From positions 1 to 64,000 of the forward strand of contig NZ_RHOQ01000008.1 in the NCBI RefSeq assembly GCF_003946605.1: 64,000 nt of DNA. Reading direction: 5' to 3'. The notes under the pieces were generated by a model. That model did not search any database, was not told the origin of the DNA, and saw only the letters and a program-made list of their open reading frames with translations. The DNA is from Companilactobacillus baiquanensis (GTDB taxonomy: Bacteria > Bacillota > Bacilli > Lactobacillales > Lactobacillaceae). Below, piece by piece: positions 32,586-41,106 of the stretch (the stretch's first letter is position 1; each line of letters opens with the position of its first letter). The position numbers and the translations under genes are program-made.

Positions 32586-33894
32586 AAAAAGTTTAGAAGA
32601 AATAAACGAAAGCGTAAATGTTCCCAGCGTTTATGAAGCCTCATTTTTCCAAAAGTTTTTAGCTTATAGTGGCCCTGGTGCTTTAGTAGCGGTTGGATAT
32701 ATGGATCCAGGAAACTGGTTAACATCTTTATCGGGTGGTTCTGAATATCGTTATCAGCTATTATCAGTCTTACTAATGTCAATTATCGTTGCGATGTTCA
32801 TGCAAACTCTTTCGATAAAATTAGGTGTCGTTGCTAGGCAAGATCTAGCCCAAGCTATTTCTATGAAGATACCTAAATCAGGTCGATATACTCTTTGGAT
32901 AATCAATGAATTGGCCATGATTGCTACTGATATGACCGGGGTGATCGGAACTGCAGTGGCTTTAAAATTATTATTTGATCTACCACTAATTTATGGAATA
33001 TTATTAACTATTTTAGATGTTTTAATTGTTTTACTATTTTTACGATTTGGTATTAGAAGAATTGAGTTTATCGTTTTAATAGCAATTTTAACTGTTGGTA
33101 TTATTTTTGGAGTAGAAGTATTTAGAGCCAGTCCTAATACAGTTTCAATTATGAAGGGGTTATTACCGACCAATTCTCTTTGGCAAGATCACAAAAAATT
33201 AGTGATAAGCCTCGGTATAATGGGAGCGACTATCATGCCGCATAATATCTATCTGCATTCATCTTTAGCCCAAAGCAGACGTTATGATCACAATGATCCA
33301 AAACAAGTTGACGAAGCACTGCGTTTTGCCAAATGGGATTCAAATGTCCATTTAGTTGCAGCATTTTTTATTAATGCCTTATTACTAGTATTAGGCGGGA
33401 CTTTATTTTTTCATACCACTAGTAATTTAGCTAACTTTGAAGATGTATTTAACGGTTTAAATAATTCTCATATTGTTGGCAGTCTTGCTAGCCCTGTTAT
33501 GAGTGGATTATTTGCCTTTGCACTATTAATTACCGGCTTAATTTCATCAATAACTAGCACTTTATCAGGTCAAATCGTAATGGAAGGTTATTTAAACATC
33601 CGTTTACCATTATGGCAAAGAAGATTACTAACCCGTTTTGTTACGTTGATTCCTATCCTATTCATCGGATTCGCCGTCGGGTTCAAAGAGCAAGATTTTG
33701 AAAATTTAATTGTCTACGCTCAAATTGCTCTAAGTATCGCCCTGCCGTTCACGTTATTTCCGATGATTTTCCTGACTAGTAATAAAAAGTTAATGGGTAA
33801 ACATGTTAATAGTAAATTGACCTTGATTATCGGCATAATTTTAACAACTATTATTACCTTTCTTAATCTCAGATTGATAGTTTCAATTTTATAA
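32578..33894 (+). CDS. mntH: Nramp-family manganese/divalent metal transporter
   Basis: A 438-residue proton-coupled metal importer with eleven membrane helices. The metal-site motifs are VGYMDPGNW in helix 1 and GATIMPHNIYLHSSLAQSR in helix 6 with the Met-Pro-His typical of Mn2+/Fe2+ selectivity. The start is ATG 32578 (GGGGAAAAAATTA upstream); it overlaps the end of hemH by eight bases, so the two are co-transcribed and probably translationally coupled. Lactobacilli carry several Nramp paralogues and accumulate Mn2+. Followed directly by repeat B copy 4. Confidence 0.95.
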   Translation: MSKKSLEEINESVNVPSVYEASFFQKFLAYSGPGALVAVGYMDPGNWLTSLSGGSEYRYQLLSVLLMSIIVAMFMQTLSIKLGVVARQDLAQAISMKIPKSGRYTLWIINELAMIATDMTGVIGTAVALKLLFDLPLIYGILLTILDVLIVLLFLRFGIRRIEFIVLIAILTVGIIFGVEVFRASPNTVSIMKGLLPTNSLWQDHKKLVISLGIMGATIMPHNIYLHSSLAQSRRYDHNDPKQVDEALRFAKWDSNVHLVAAFFINALLLVLGGTLFFHTTSNLANFEDVFNGLNNSHIVGSLASPVMSGLFAFALLITGLISSITSTLSGQIVMEGYLNIRLPLWQRRLLTRFVTLIPILFIGFAVGFKEQDFENLIVYAQIALSIALPFTLFPMIFLTSNKKLMGKHVNSKLTLIIGIILTTIITFLNLRLIVSIL

Positions 33895-33898
33895 CAAA

Positions 33899-34024
33899 AA
33901 GAGCGTGACATAAGGCGATTAGAGACTGAGCATATCCTAGAATATCTAATAATTGTGTACTTTCAATTATTAGATATTCGTAGATAAGCGGAGGTCTCTG
34001 CCTTATGGCACGCGTTTCAATAAA
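33899..34024 (+). repeat. Repeat B copy 4 (complete)
   Basis: AGAGCGTGACATAAGGCG...GAGAC, inner hairpin GAATATCTAATAATTG / CAATTATTAGATATTC, GTCTC...GCCTTATGGCACGCG. Compared with copy 1, paired positions in the inner hairpin have changed on both sides (ACATCGAAC to ATATCTAAT with matching changes opposite). It begins five bases after the mntH stop, the same polarity as in the other copies. Confidence 0.85.
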
Positions 34025-34035
34025 TAATAATCGTA

Positions 34036-34072
34036 ATACGAAAAGAGGATGTGGCTTCCACATCCTCTTTAA
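34036..34072. terminator. Bidirectional terminator
   Basis: AAAGAGGATGTGG-CTT-CCACATCCTCTTT with T runs on both strands; between repeat B copy 4 and the convergent MalY-type gene. Confidence 0.85.
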
Positions 34073-34097
34073 TTTGATCGAAAAAATCATTTTTAAT

Positions 34098-35249
34098 TTA
34101 ACGATACATCTCTATCCCTTGTTTCAACCGCTTCAAACCATCTTTAACTGTTTCAATCGGACAAGCAATGTTCATACGCAAAAAGTCATATCCATCGCCA
34201 CCATAAACATCGCCAGAGGATAAGTACAATCCAGTTTTAGCTCTGATAAAACTTGCTAATTTCTTTGAGTCATCAGAAATTTTGCTAGTATCCAGCCATA
34301 ATAAATACGTTGCATCTGAAGAGATCAATTTAACATCTGGTAGTTCACTTTCCAAAAAGTCCTGAACTAATTGTTTATTATCCAAAATTTGTTGCTTTAA
34401 TTCTGCTAACCATGCATGTCCTTTTTCATATGCAGCAATGGACACAGGCATCGCAAATGAATTTGGTTCGGCCAATTCTTCACTATTTATTCCACGATCA
34501 ACTATATTACGTAAATTTTCATTGGGAATAATAATTGTTGCAGCATGAATCGCCGCTACATTGAAAGTTTTACTTGGTGATACACAAACCATCAAATTTT
34601 GGATCAATTCCTTATCTAAAGAAAATGCTGGCGTATACGGATCAAACGTAATATCACCATGAATTTCATCACTCAACAATTTAACATGATACTTTTTACA
34701 CAATCTTGCTATCTTAGTTAATTCTTCGCGACTCCATACTTTACCTATTGGATTATGAGGATTGCATAGGATCATTAAAGTAGTCAAAGGATCTGACAAT
34801 TTTTCTTCCAAATCATTAAAATCGATTTGATATTTGACGCCATCAAATGCTAGATCATTTGAAATGACGTGTCGTCCATTATTTAAAATTGAATTATAGA
34901 AAATATTGTAAACAGGTGCTTGGACTAAAACATTGTCACCAACGGATGTTACTCGTCTAACGATAGACGAAATGGCTGGAACAACGCCGGTAACAAACAA
35001 CATCCAATCGGTATCAGGGCGTGAATCGTGCTCTTTTTCGTACCAATTCGCTACGGCATTGAAATAATCTTCACTTGGTTCTTCGTATCCAAAAATAGAC
35101 TGATCAGCCTTTTTATGAATTGCTTCAACAATTTCTGGGGCTGTTTTGAAATCCATATCAGCCACCCACATTGGCAACTCATTATCACCAACATCCCATT
35201 TTAATGAATTTGTTTTTCGACGATCAATACTGTTCTTAAAATCGTACAT
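34098..35249 (-). CDS. MalY/PatB-family PLP-dependent lyase (cystathionine beta-lyase type)
   Basis: A 383-residue fold-type I enzyme. Start at ATG 35249 because GGAGGTCGATTTC lies upstream; the frame is open for 37 more codons through the promoter. Features are LPMWVADMDFKTAPEIVEAI, FVTGVVPAISSIVRRVTSVGDNVLVQAPVYNIFY, ILCNPHNPIGKVWS, LLSDEIHGDI and the PLP lysine in VSPSKTFNVA. PatB/MalY enzymes split C-S bonds of cystathionine or cysteine conjugates and release thiols. The promoter has a MerR-type 19-base spacer with a palindrome. Confidence 0.92.
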   Translation of the reverse strand: MYDFKNSIDRRKTNSLKWDVGDNELPMWVADMDFKTAPEIVEAIHKKADQSIFGYEEPSEDYFNAVANWYEKEHDSRPDTDWMLFVTGVVPAISSIVRRVTSVGDNVLVQAPVYNIFYNSILNNGRHVISNDLAFDGVKYQIDFNDLEEKLSDPLTTLMILCNPHNPIGKVWSREELTKIARLCKKYHVKLLSDEIHGDITFDPYTPAFSLDKELIQNLMVCVSPSKTFNVAAIHAATIIIPNENLRNIVDRGINSEELAEPNSFAMPVSIAAYEKGHAWLAELKQQILDNKQLVQDFLESELPDVKLISSDATYLLWLDTSKISDDSKKLASFIRAKTGLYLSSGDVYGGDGYDFLRMNIACPIETVKDGLKRLKQGIEMYR

Positions 35250-35282
35250 GAAATCGACCTCCATTTTTATCTCTATCATCAT

Positions 35283-35313
35283 TAAACACCCTAAAGTCGA
35301 CTCCAAGGCAATA
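35283..35313 (-). promoter_or_regulatory. MerR-type promoter of the MalY/PatB gene
   Basis: On the minus strand TTGCCT, a 19-base spacer and TTTAAT. The spacer holds CCTTGGAGT-CG-ACTTTAGGG (plus strand CCCTAAAGTCGACTCCAAGG, 35289-35308), the CTTGGAGT..ACTCCAAG-like operator seen for NmlR/AdhR-type MerR activators. The same motif occurs at 37487. Confidence 0.65.
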
Positions 35314-35367
35314 ATTATTTCTAAAATCTTAGTGAATTCCCTATTTTTGTGAAAAAACACACATTCT

Positions 35368-35397
35368 CCTTATAATCTATTCTTATAAGGTTATAAT
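35368..35397 (+). promoter_or_regulatory. Palindromic operator at the permease promoter
   Basis: CCTTATAA-N7-TTATAAGG (35368-35390), perfect eight-base arms, immediately before a TATAAT-like -10 (35392-35397), 60 bases upstream of the permease start. Confidence 0.6.
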
Positions 35398-35457
35398 AAT
35401 AATTGTATGTAAAGGCATACATTCATAAAAATTCTTTGAGGGAAGAAGGAAAGAAGC

Positions 35458-36516
35458 ATGGATACACAGATTTCACGTAACAAAAATAAGCAGCAAATAG
35501 TTTTCGCTATTTTATTTTTCGTTATCTTAGTTGCTGGGATCTCCTATGTTAAGTGGTGGCCATACTATCAAAAAGCTATTGCCGCTGCTTCAACACATTC
35601 AGTAGGTGATTCTATCATCGCAGGAGTTGGTACTGCCACTGGGGGCGTATCACTTCAAACTGGATTTTCATTCACGATAGCCTATTTCCTATCTGTTTGG
35701 AAAGCTTTAGTAGTTGCACTAATTGTCGGTTCTTTAGTTCAAGTATTACTACCTGTACGTTGGATCCGTCGTTATCTAGGTGGTACAAAACTTAGAAATA
35801 CACTTATTGGAACATTGATGGGTGTTCCAACTATGATGTGTACTTGTTGTTCTGCACCTGTTACTGTTGGTTTGGCTAAATCAAAAGCCTCAGTAAATAG
35901 TATTATGGCATTTTTCTTAGCTAACCCTATCTTAAATCCAGCCACATTAATCTTTATGGGTCTGGTATTAGGATGGAAATTCACATTCTTTAGAATCGTC
36001 TTTGGTATCTTAATGGTAGTCTGCATTGCTACTTTAGTAGGACGCTTGAGTACTAAAAAAGAAGTTGAAGTTGACGAAGGTTCAGAGTTTGATCCTGTTC
36101 AGGAAAACACTGAAGGTTTACTAAAACGCTGGTGGAAAGCATTTTATACACTAGTAATTGACAGTATTCCTGCCTACGTCGTTATCGTCTTTATCTTAGG
36201 TACTTTTGAAGGCGTATTATTCCCAGCAATCCAAGGTGGACTTAGTGGCGGTGTTGGTGCCGTTATCTTATTCGCACTTGTTGGAACGATCTTTGTTATT
36301 CCAACTGCTGGTGAAATTCCAATTATCCAAGCTCTAATGGCATTAGGTCTAACTGCAGGTCCAACTGCAGCACTTCTAATGACTTTACCAGCCGTAAGTA
36401 TCGTTTCATTGGCACTACTAAAACCTGTCCTTAGTTGGAAGAGTTTAGGTATTACCGCAGCCAGTGTCTTTGCTTTCGGTTTAGTAGCCGGATTAGTTGG
36501 CGTATTTATTTTATAG
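35458..36516 (+). CDS. ArsP/DUF318-type permease
   Basis: A 352-residue membrane protein of the permease family PF03773 (ArsP_1). It has about eight helices arranged as two homologous halves, with the conserved GVPTMMCTCCSAPVTVGLAKSKAS and its counterpart VIPTAGEIPIIQALMALGLTAGP. ArsP members export trivalent organoarsenicals; most relatives are uncharacterised, so the substrate is open. The CTCC cysteines are a likely metal or metalloid site. RBS GAGGGAAGAAGG. Monocistronic with its own terminator; a palindrome over the promoter implies regulation by an unlinked repressor. Confidence 0.85.
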   Translation: MDTQISRNKNKQQIVFAILFFVILVAGISYVKWWPYYQKAIAAASTHSVGDSIIAGVGTATGGVSLQTGFSFTIAYFLSVWKALVVALIVGSLVQVLLPVRWIRRYLGGTKLRNTLIGTLMGVPTMMCTCCSAPVTVGLAKSKASVNSIMAFFLANPILNPATLIFMGLVLGWKFTFFRIVFGILMVVCIATLVGRLSTKKEVEVDEGSEFDPVQENTEGLLKRWWKAFYTLVIDSIPAYVVIVFILGTFEGVLFPAIQGGLSGGVGAVILFALVGTIFVIPTAGEIPIIQALMALGLTAGPTAALLMTLPAVSIVSLALLKPVLSWKSLGITAASVFAFGLVAGLVGVFIL

Positions 36517-36527
36517 AAATTATACAA

Positions 36528-36564
36528 AAATAGGAGTGTGACGACAGTCACACCCCTATTTTTT
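36528..36564. terminator. Terminator with GTGACGACAGTCAC core
   Basis: ATAGGAGTGTGAC-GACA-GTCACACCCCTAT then T6. Serves the permease gene and, in reverse, the convergent aldo/keto reductase gene. Same core family as 11085 and 60768. Confidence 0.9.
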
Positions 36565-36579
36565 CTTCAATACAACGAC

Positions 36580-37425
36580 TTAACCTTGAGTAGAATTATG
36601 AAACGCACTTGGAGCAGTATCTGGCATTTCGTTTAGTGTCTTCATATCAGCAGCACTTATTTCAAAATCAAGTTTTGCATTATCTTGAATATGTGGTAAT
36701 TGGGTTGCCTTTGGCAATGGTAGTACGCCATTTTGAACAACAAATTGAATTGCTAATTGTGGCACACTAACGTCATACTTTTCAGCAATTTTTTTAACTT
36801 GTTGATTATTTACTAAGCCACCAGTTGCTAATGGTGAGTAGGCTTCCACTAAAATACCGTTGTCTTGAGCAAATTTAGTAATTTTAGGTTCTGTATAACC
36901 AATATAATATTGAATTTGATCGACCATTGGTTTTACTTTAGCTGTCTCTAAAACATTTTGTAAATCATGAACGTTGAAGTTAGAAACACCGATTGCCTTT
37001 ACACGTCCAGTAGCGTAAATATCTTCCATTGCGCGCCAAACTTCTTGATTTTCTTTGTCGTAACTAGAACCGATCTGACCCCATGGCCATGGAGCATGGA
37101 TCAAGTAAAGATCCAAGTAATCAATATCAAGATTACTCATAGTTTCCTCAAAATCCTTCATTGCACCATCATAGCTTTTAGTTTCAGCAGGAAGTTTTGA
37201 AGTAACAAAAATCTCATTACGTTCAACTCCAGAATCACGGATCCCTTGACCAACTTCTTTTTCATTCTCATAAACTAGAGCTGTGTCAATGTGTCGATAA
37301 CCGACTGTTAAAGCATCAAGGACTGCCTTTCGTGCTTTATTAGCGGGAATTTGCCAAGTTCCAAAAGCTACTTTAGGAATATTTACTTTATTTGATAATT
37401 GATATGTTTCAGTTAATTTTGTCAT
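36580..37425 (-). CDS. Aldo/keto reductase
   Basis: A 281-residue AKR with GYRHIDTALVYENEKEVGQ (catalytic Asp and Tyr), VTSKLPAETKSYDGA (Lys), LYLIHAPWPWG (His), GVSNFNVHDL and LPLPKATQLPHI. It is only moderately similar to the AKR at 22562. Control is apparently by a MerR-type activator: TTGCCT with a 17-19 base spacer to TATAAG/TAAGAT around CCTTGGAGTTAGCTTTAAGG (37487-37506). In lactic acid bacteria such promoters often respond to reactive aldehydes or methylglyoxal, which fits an aldehyde reductase. Confidence 0.92.
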   Translation of the reverse strand: MTKLTETYQLSNKVNIPKVAFGTWQIPANKARKAVLDALTVGYRHIDTALVYENEKEVGQGIRDSGVERNEIFVTSKLPAETKSYDGAMKDFEETMSNLDIDYLDLYLIHAPWPWGQIGSSYDKENQEVWRAMEDIYATGRVKAIGVSNFNVHDLQNVLETAKVKPMVDQIQYYIGYTEPKITKFAQDNGILVEAYSPLATGGLVNNQQVKKIAEKYDVSVPQLAIQFVVQNGVLPLPKATQLPHIQDNAKLDFEISAADMKTLNEMPDTAPSAFHNSTQG

Positions 37426-37479
37426 TTAATTTACCCTCTTCATTAGGTTTGATTGAGGTTATCCAATCAATAGTCGTTA

Positions 37480-37512
37480 TCTTATACCTTGGAGTTAGCT
37501 TTAAGGCAAGTA
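37480..37512 (-). promoter_or_regulatory. MerR-type promoter of the aldo/keto reductase gene
   Basis: CCTTGGAGTTAGCTTTAAGG (37487-37506) between TTGCCT and TAAGAT on the minus strand, with a 19-base spacer. Half-site CCTTGGAGT is identical to that in the MalY/PatB promoter. Confidence 0.65.
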
Positions 37513-37588
37513 TTTTATATTATTAATACCCACTAACTTAAAAACCGTCGAAAATAATTCATAAAATAAAATAGTTTTGATTTGCAGT

Positions 37589-37616
37589 TTGATAATTATT
37601 ACAATAGTTATATACT
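37589..37616 (+). promoter_or_regulatory. Promoter of the LTA-synthase-like gene
   Basis: TTGATA (37589-37594), 16-base spacer, TATACT (37611-37616). The start codon is 100 bases downstream, leaving a structured leader. Confidence 0.65.
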
Positions 37617-37648
37617 TACATGATATTAATTACTAATCGTAAACGACA

Positions 37649-37691
37649 AAATCCAACACTAGAATGCAAAGTTATTAGTGCTGGATTTTTA
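37649..37691 (+). terminator. Terminator-like hairpin in the leader of the LTA-synthase-like gene
   Basis: AAATCCAaCACTAg / TTAGTGcTGGATTT followed by TTTATTATT, located between the promoter and the start codon at 37716. No gene ends upstream on this strand, so it is a candidate attenuator. ACTAAT at 37632 could pair with ATTAGT of the descending arm as an alternative structure. Confidence 0.6.
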
Positions 37692-37715
37692 TTATTGGGG
37701 GAAATTTTCTTAAAT

Positions 37716-40658
37716 ATGAGTTTTTTGAAGCAAAAGAACAGTTTAAGCTGGTCAAAAGTTTTTTCAGTATTAAGCATTGCCATACTTAGTGGCATATTTA
37801 TGACCGCACTACATTTATTAAGTAATCAAAGTTATATGCAACCAGGATTTTGGGGCGTCTGGCTGTTCAAAACCATTACTGTTATTGCCAGTCTTTTCGT
37901 TCCTATCCTAATTGGAATGGATTATAAAAAAGATTCGAAAGTTCCTAATCGCAGTATTCTCTTCTTATTGATATTAGATCTTTTGATTCAATTGATCACG
38001 CCGATCTTTAGTAATCAGATTATTTCACGACCTGAATTATATCTGCTTAGAAGTAGTACCGGAATTTTTCTATCGTATATTGGTATCCTGTTAATCGGTC
38101 CATTCATAATTGGAATAATTAAACAGCATTCCTTGGAAAAAATAAGGCGAATTTTAATAATAATTTTCATTATTTTTGTAGCTGCTAATATGATCCTAGG
38201 TCAGGACATTATGGGATTTAGCCACGGTCAAAATCTTATTTGGTACTTATATTTATTTGTAATTGGCTATTGGATAAAAAATGAGAATTGGTCGAAAGTT
38301 TCAAAATTAAATTTATCACTATTATTAATTCTTTCTTTAATCGGATCTTTTATTTCATCTTGGTTAACGACCAACAAAGTTAATTACGATCCTCATCATG
38401 GTATGACTCTAACATCCCATTACCTAGGAAGTATTATTAGTAGTCAGCCATTATTTCTAATTACAGCAATTTTAAGTTTGATCCTACTTAATAAGATCCT
38501 AAAACAATCTGTCTACTTGAAAGTTTCTAATATATTTACTTTTGGATTAGTTTTGATCCTAGCCAACAATCCCAAATTAATTATCTTTAGTTTCTCATGG
38601 TTGCAAGGATTTGTTGATCATACTTCAACAATCATTAACGTTATTGTTATTATTTTGATTACATCGATAATCGTTCTACTAGTCCAATTCGTTTATTCAA
38701 AATTGATCATTTTTAATAATAATTTTAAACCACTCAAGAATTTCAGTTTTGATTTAAGCCACGCCAACAAGTATCTCAAACGTATCGCAACCGCTTGGCA
38801 TTTTTGGTTACTATTAGGATTATCATGGGTTATCACGGTTCTATCAATGAGCAAATTATGGAACTGGGATATTAATATGACTCAATGGATAATTATTCAT
38901 CGTGAACCTATTATTTTTATCAATATAATTATCTTATTAGCAATTTTTGGTATCATCTGGTCCATTTTAAACCGTTACTGGTATTCACTCATCATAACTA
39001 TGACAGCTTATATCATCTGGCTTATCGCTACTTTCATCAAAATTGATTTTCGATCTGAACCAATTTTGCCATCAGATATGTCAATGGTGACATCGATGTC
39101 TGAACTATTAAATATGGTCTCTTCTAAATTGATCATCGGTGCTCTAGTGGCAATCGTTATCTTAGCAATACTAGCAATCTGGATTCAAAGAAAAGATCAG
39201 CATAAAATCCACCTTACCTTTAAAATGCGCGGTTTTATTCTACTAGCTGCGGTTCTTTCTTTAGGAAGCTTTTTTACGGCCAATCATCCCAAAACACCGA
39301 TTGCTTTATTACTAGAAGATATTGAAGATAAACCTTATTTTTATGCCCAATTAAGAGGCGCCAAATTGAACGGTACGCTACTTCAATTTGCTAATAATTT
39401 AGACGTAACGATTATGCAAAAGCCTGATGGATATTCAAAAGCAAAAATGGCTCAACTATCCAAAAAATATCAAAATATTGCCGCAGAAATAAATAAAACT
39501 CGTACCAATAATGATATGAGTAAACAAACTGTTATCTTTAATCTAAGTGAAAGTTTTTCTGATCCTGCTAAAGTCCCTAATCTAACTGTCCATGGCAATC
39601 CCATTCCGTTTATTAGACAAATGAAACAGAGCACCCCTGCTGGTGAAATGCTAACAAGTGGATACGGTGGCGGTACTGCTAATATTGAATATCAAACGTT
39701 GACCGGTATGGCTATTAACAACTTTTCACCTACCTTACCAACGCCATATTCTCAACTAGTTCCATATCAAAAAACAGCGCCGGCTTTCACTGATTTATTT
39801 GACTACAAAACTGGGATCCATCCTTTTTCCGCCAATTTATATAGTCGAAAACAAGTTTATAAGAAATTTGGATTCGATAAGTTTTATCATTTAGTGGACG
39901 GAAATAAATTAAGCTATACAGAGAAAATCGAAAATAGTCCTTATATTTCTGACGAATCTGCTTACAAGCAAACGTTAAAAGTCATGAATGATCATCAAGG
40001 CGGTCAATTTATTAATTTAGTAACTATGCAAAATCACATGCCTTTTGATGACTACTATAAAAATAATGACTACTCTGTGAGTGGTACAGCTTACACAAAT
40101 AATAGTCATAAACAACAAATTGAAAATTATACTCAAGGTATTCACTATACCGATGTAGCCTTAAAACAATTTATTGAAAAAATCGATAGTATGGATCGTC
40201 CTATTACATTTATATGGTATGGCGATCACTTGCCTGGTTTATACAATGGCGATTCTATGCAAAAATATGGCCTGCAACTGCATGAAACTGACTATTTCGT
40301 ATACAGCAACAAATATAGTCGCCAACAAAATTCTAGTTTACCTAAAACAAAAATCGTCAGTCCTAATAACTTTGCTGCAATGGCTCTATACAAAATGAAT
40401 ATGAAAGTTTCACCATACTACGCTCTACAAACTAAGGTCTATACTGACCTACCCGCAATGACTTTAGATTCTTTCAATTCTGCTAAAAATAATAGTGTTA
40501 ACTCCAGTTCAGAATATGTGGATGAAAATGGTAAATTGGTTAATGACTTAAACAAGAACCAAAAAGAGATCATGCACGACTATGAATTACTACAATATGA
40601 CATCACAGCCGGTAAACAGTATTCCTTGAAAAATGGCTTTATGAAGATGCCTAAGTAA
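37716..40658 (+). CDS. LTA-synthase-family membrane sulfatase-fold protein
   Basis: A 980-residue protein. About 580 N-terminal residues hold many membrane helices in two groups with a loop between; the extracellular C-terminal part (about 600-900) is a phosphoglycerol-transferase domain of the alkaline phosphatase/sulfatase fold. Metal-site blocks are TVIFNLSESFSDP, the nucleophile Thr654 in GYGGGTANIEYQTLTG, TMQNHMPFDDYY and IWYGDHLPGLY. LtaS enzymes have only five helices and about 650 residues, so this is a larger member, perhaps glycosyl-modifying or polysaccharide phosphoglycerol transferase. ATG 37716 chosen because upstream codons pass through the leader hairpin. Confidence 0.88.
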   Translation: MSFLKQKNSLSWSKVFSVLSIAILSGIFMTALHLLSNQSYMQPGFWGVWLFKTITVIASLFVPILIGMDYKKDSKVPNRSILFLLILDLLIQLITPIFSNQIISRPELYLLRSSTGIFLSYIGILLIGPFIIGIIKQHSLEKIRRILIIIFIIFVAANMILGQDIMGFSHGQNLIWYLYLFVIGYWIKNENWSKVSKLNLSLLLILSLIGSFISSWLTTNKVNYDPHHGMTLTSHYLGSIISSQPLFLITAILSLILLNKILKQSVYLKVSNIFTFGLVLILANNPKLIIFSFSWLQGFVDHTSTIINVIVIILITSIIVLLVQFVYSKLIIFNNNFKPLKNFSFDLSHANKYLKRIATAWHFWLLLGLSWVITVLSMSKLWNWDINMTQWIIIHREPIIFINIIILLAIFGIIWSILNRYWYSLIITMTAYIIWLIATFIKIDFRSEPILPSDMSMVTSMSELLNMVSSKLIIGALVAIVILAILAIWIQRKDQHKIHLTFKMRGFILLAAVLSLGSFFTANHPKTPIALLLEDIEDKPYFYAQLRGAKLNGTLLQFANNLDVTIMQKPDGYSKAKMAQLSKKYQNIAAEINKTRTNNDMSKQTVIFNLSESFSDPAKVPNLTVHGNPIPFIRQMKQSTPAGEMLTSGYGGGTANIEYQTLTGMAINNFSPTLPTPYSQLVPYQKTAPAFTDLFDYKTGIHPFSANLYSRKQVYKKFGFDKFYHLVDGNKLSYTEKIENSPYISDESAYKQTLKVMNDHQGGQFINLVTMQNHMPFDDYYKNNDYSVSGTAYTNNSHKQQIENYTQGIHYTDVALKQFIEKIDSMDRPITFIWYGDHLPGLYNGDSMQKYGLQLHETDYFVYSNKYSRQQNSSLPKTKIVSPNNFAAMALYKMNMKVSPYYALQTKVYTDLPAMTLDSFNSAKNNSVNSSSEYVDENGKLVNDLNKNQKEIMHDYELLQYDITAGKQYSLKNGFMKMPK

Positions 40659-40833
40659 TTATTCAAAATCTAATTGTTTGTCTTAAAAAAACTACAATGA
40701 TATATTTTAATTGTTGGTATTGGTAAATTATTCTGTCCTATGATAAGATTCACTCCTATTTTGGTCAAATACTTGTCCAGCCATGCCAATAACGAATAGA
40801 TTAAAATCCATTTCCCGATGAATCTTTAATCTC
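40659..40833. other. Intergenic stretch without a recognised feature
   Basis: No open frame with a ribosome binding site is seen. AT-rich, with TTGGTA at about 40714-40719 and TATGAT near 40739 on the plus strand as a weak possible promoter for the DUF6440 gene or a short transcript ended by the hairpin at 40834. Confidence 0.3.
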
Positions 40834-40868
40834 TAAAAGACGCCACATTGTTGGCGTCTTTTTCGTTA
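40834..40868 (+). terminator. Terminator hairpin before the DUF6440 gene
   Basis: AAAAGACGCCA / TTGGCGTCTTTTT, 25 bases before the start of the next gene. It may end the LTA-synthase-like transcript 175 bases downstream of its stop, or act on a short leader. Confidence 0.8.
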
Positions 40869-40892
40869 TAATGAAGTAAACGGGAGAAAATT

Positions 40893-41078
40893 ATGGCAAA
40901 AGAAAAACGTTTCATCGTCGAAACACCTAAAACCAAAGGTGGGATGGTCCAAATTATTACTGACACAGAGACAGGCGTTCAATACTTACTAGGCCTTAAT
41001 CCAGGACTAGGATCTGGAATGACTGTTTTAGTTGATAAAGATGGCAAACCATTATTAAATAATACAGCCAAAATTTAA
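40893..41078 (+). CDS. DUF6440 family small protein
   Basis: A 61-residue protein: KRFIVETPKTKGGMVQIITDTETGVQYLLGLNPGLGSGMTVLVDKDGKPL. The 'xxIITDxxTGVxYLxxxxPGxGxGxTxLxDxxGKP' pattern is that of DUF6440, found widely in Firmicutes and their phages with unknown function. RBS GGGAGAAAATT. The next gene begins 28 bases later with its own GGGGGG ribosome binding site, so they may be co-transcribed. Confidence 0.75.
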   Translation: MAKEKRFIVETPKTKGGMVQIITDTETGVQYLLGLNPGLGSGMTVLVDKDGKPLLNNTAKI

Positions 41079-41106
41079 TCCAGATACCTTTTCTTGGGGG
41101 GCAATA

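Noticed and set aside
35250-35360. Longer start of the MalY/PatB gene at 35360
   Set aside because: It would place the coding sequence over the MerR-type promoter; ATG 35249 has GGAGG upstream and gives the normal family length.
37620-37715. N-terminal extension of the LTA-synthase-like protein to 37620
   Set aside because: The added codons run through a terminator-type hairpin and the extension has no membrane or domain logic; ATG 37716 opens directly before the hydrophobic core. The distance to its G-rich Shine-Dalgarno is long, so some doubt remains.
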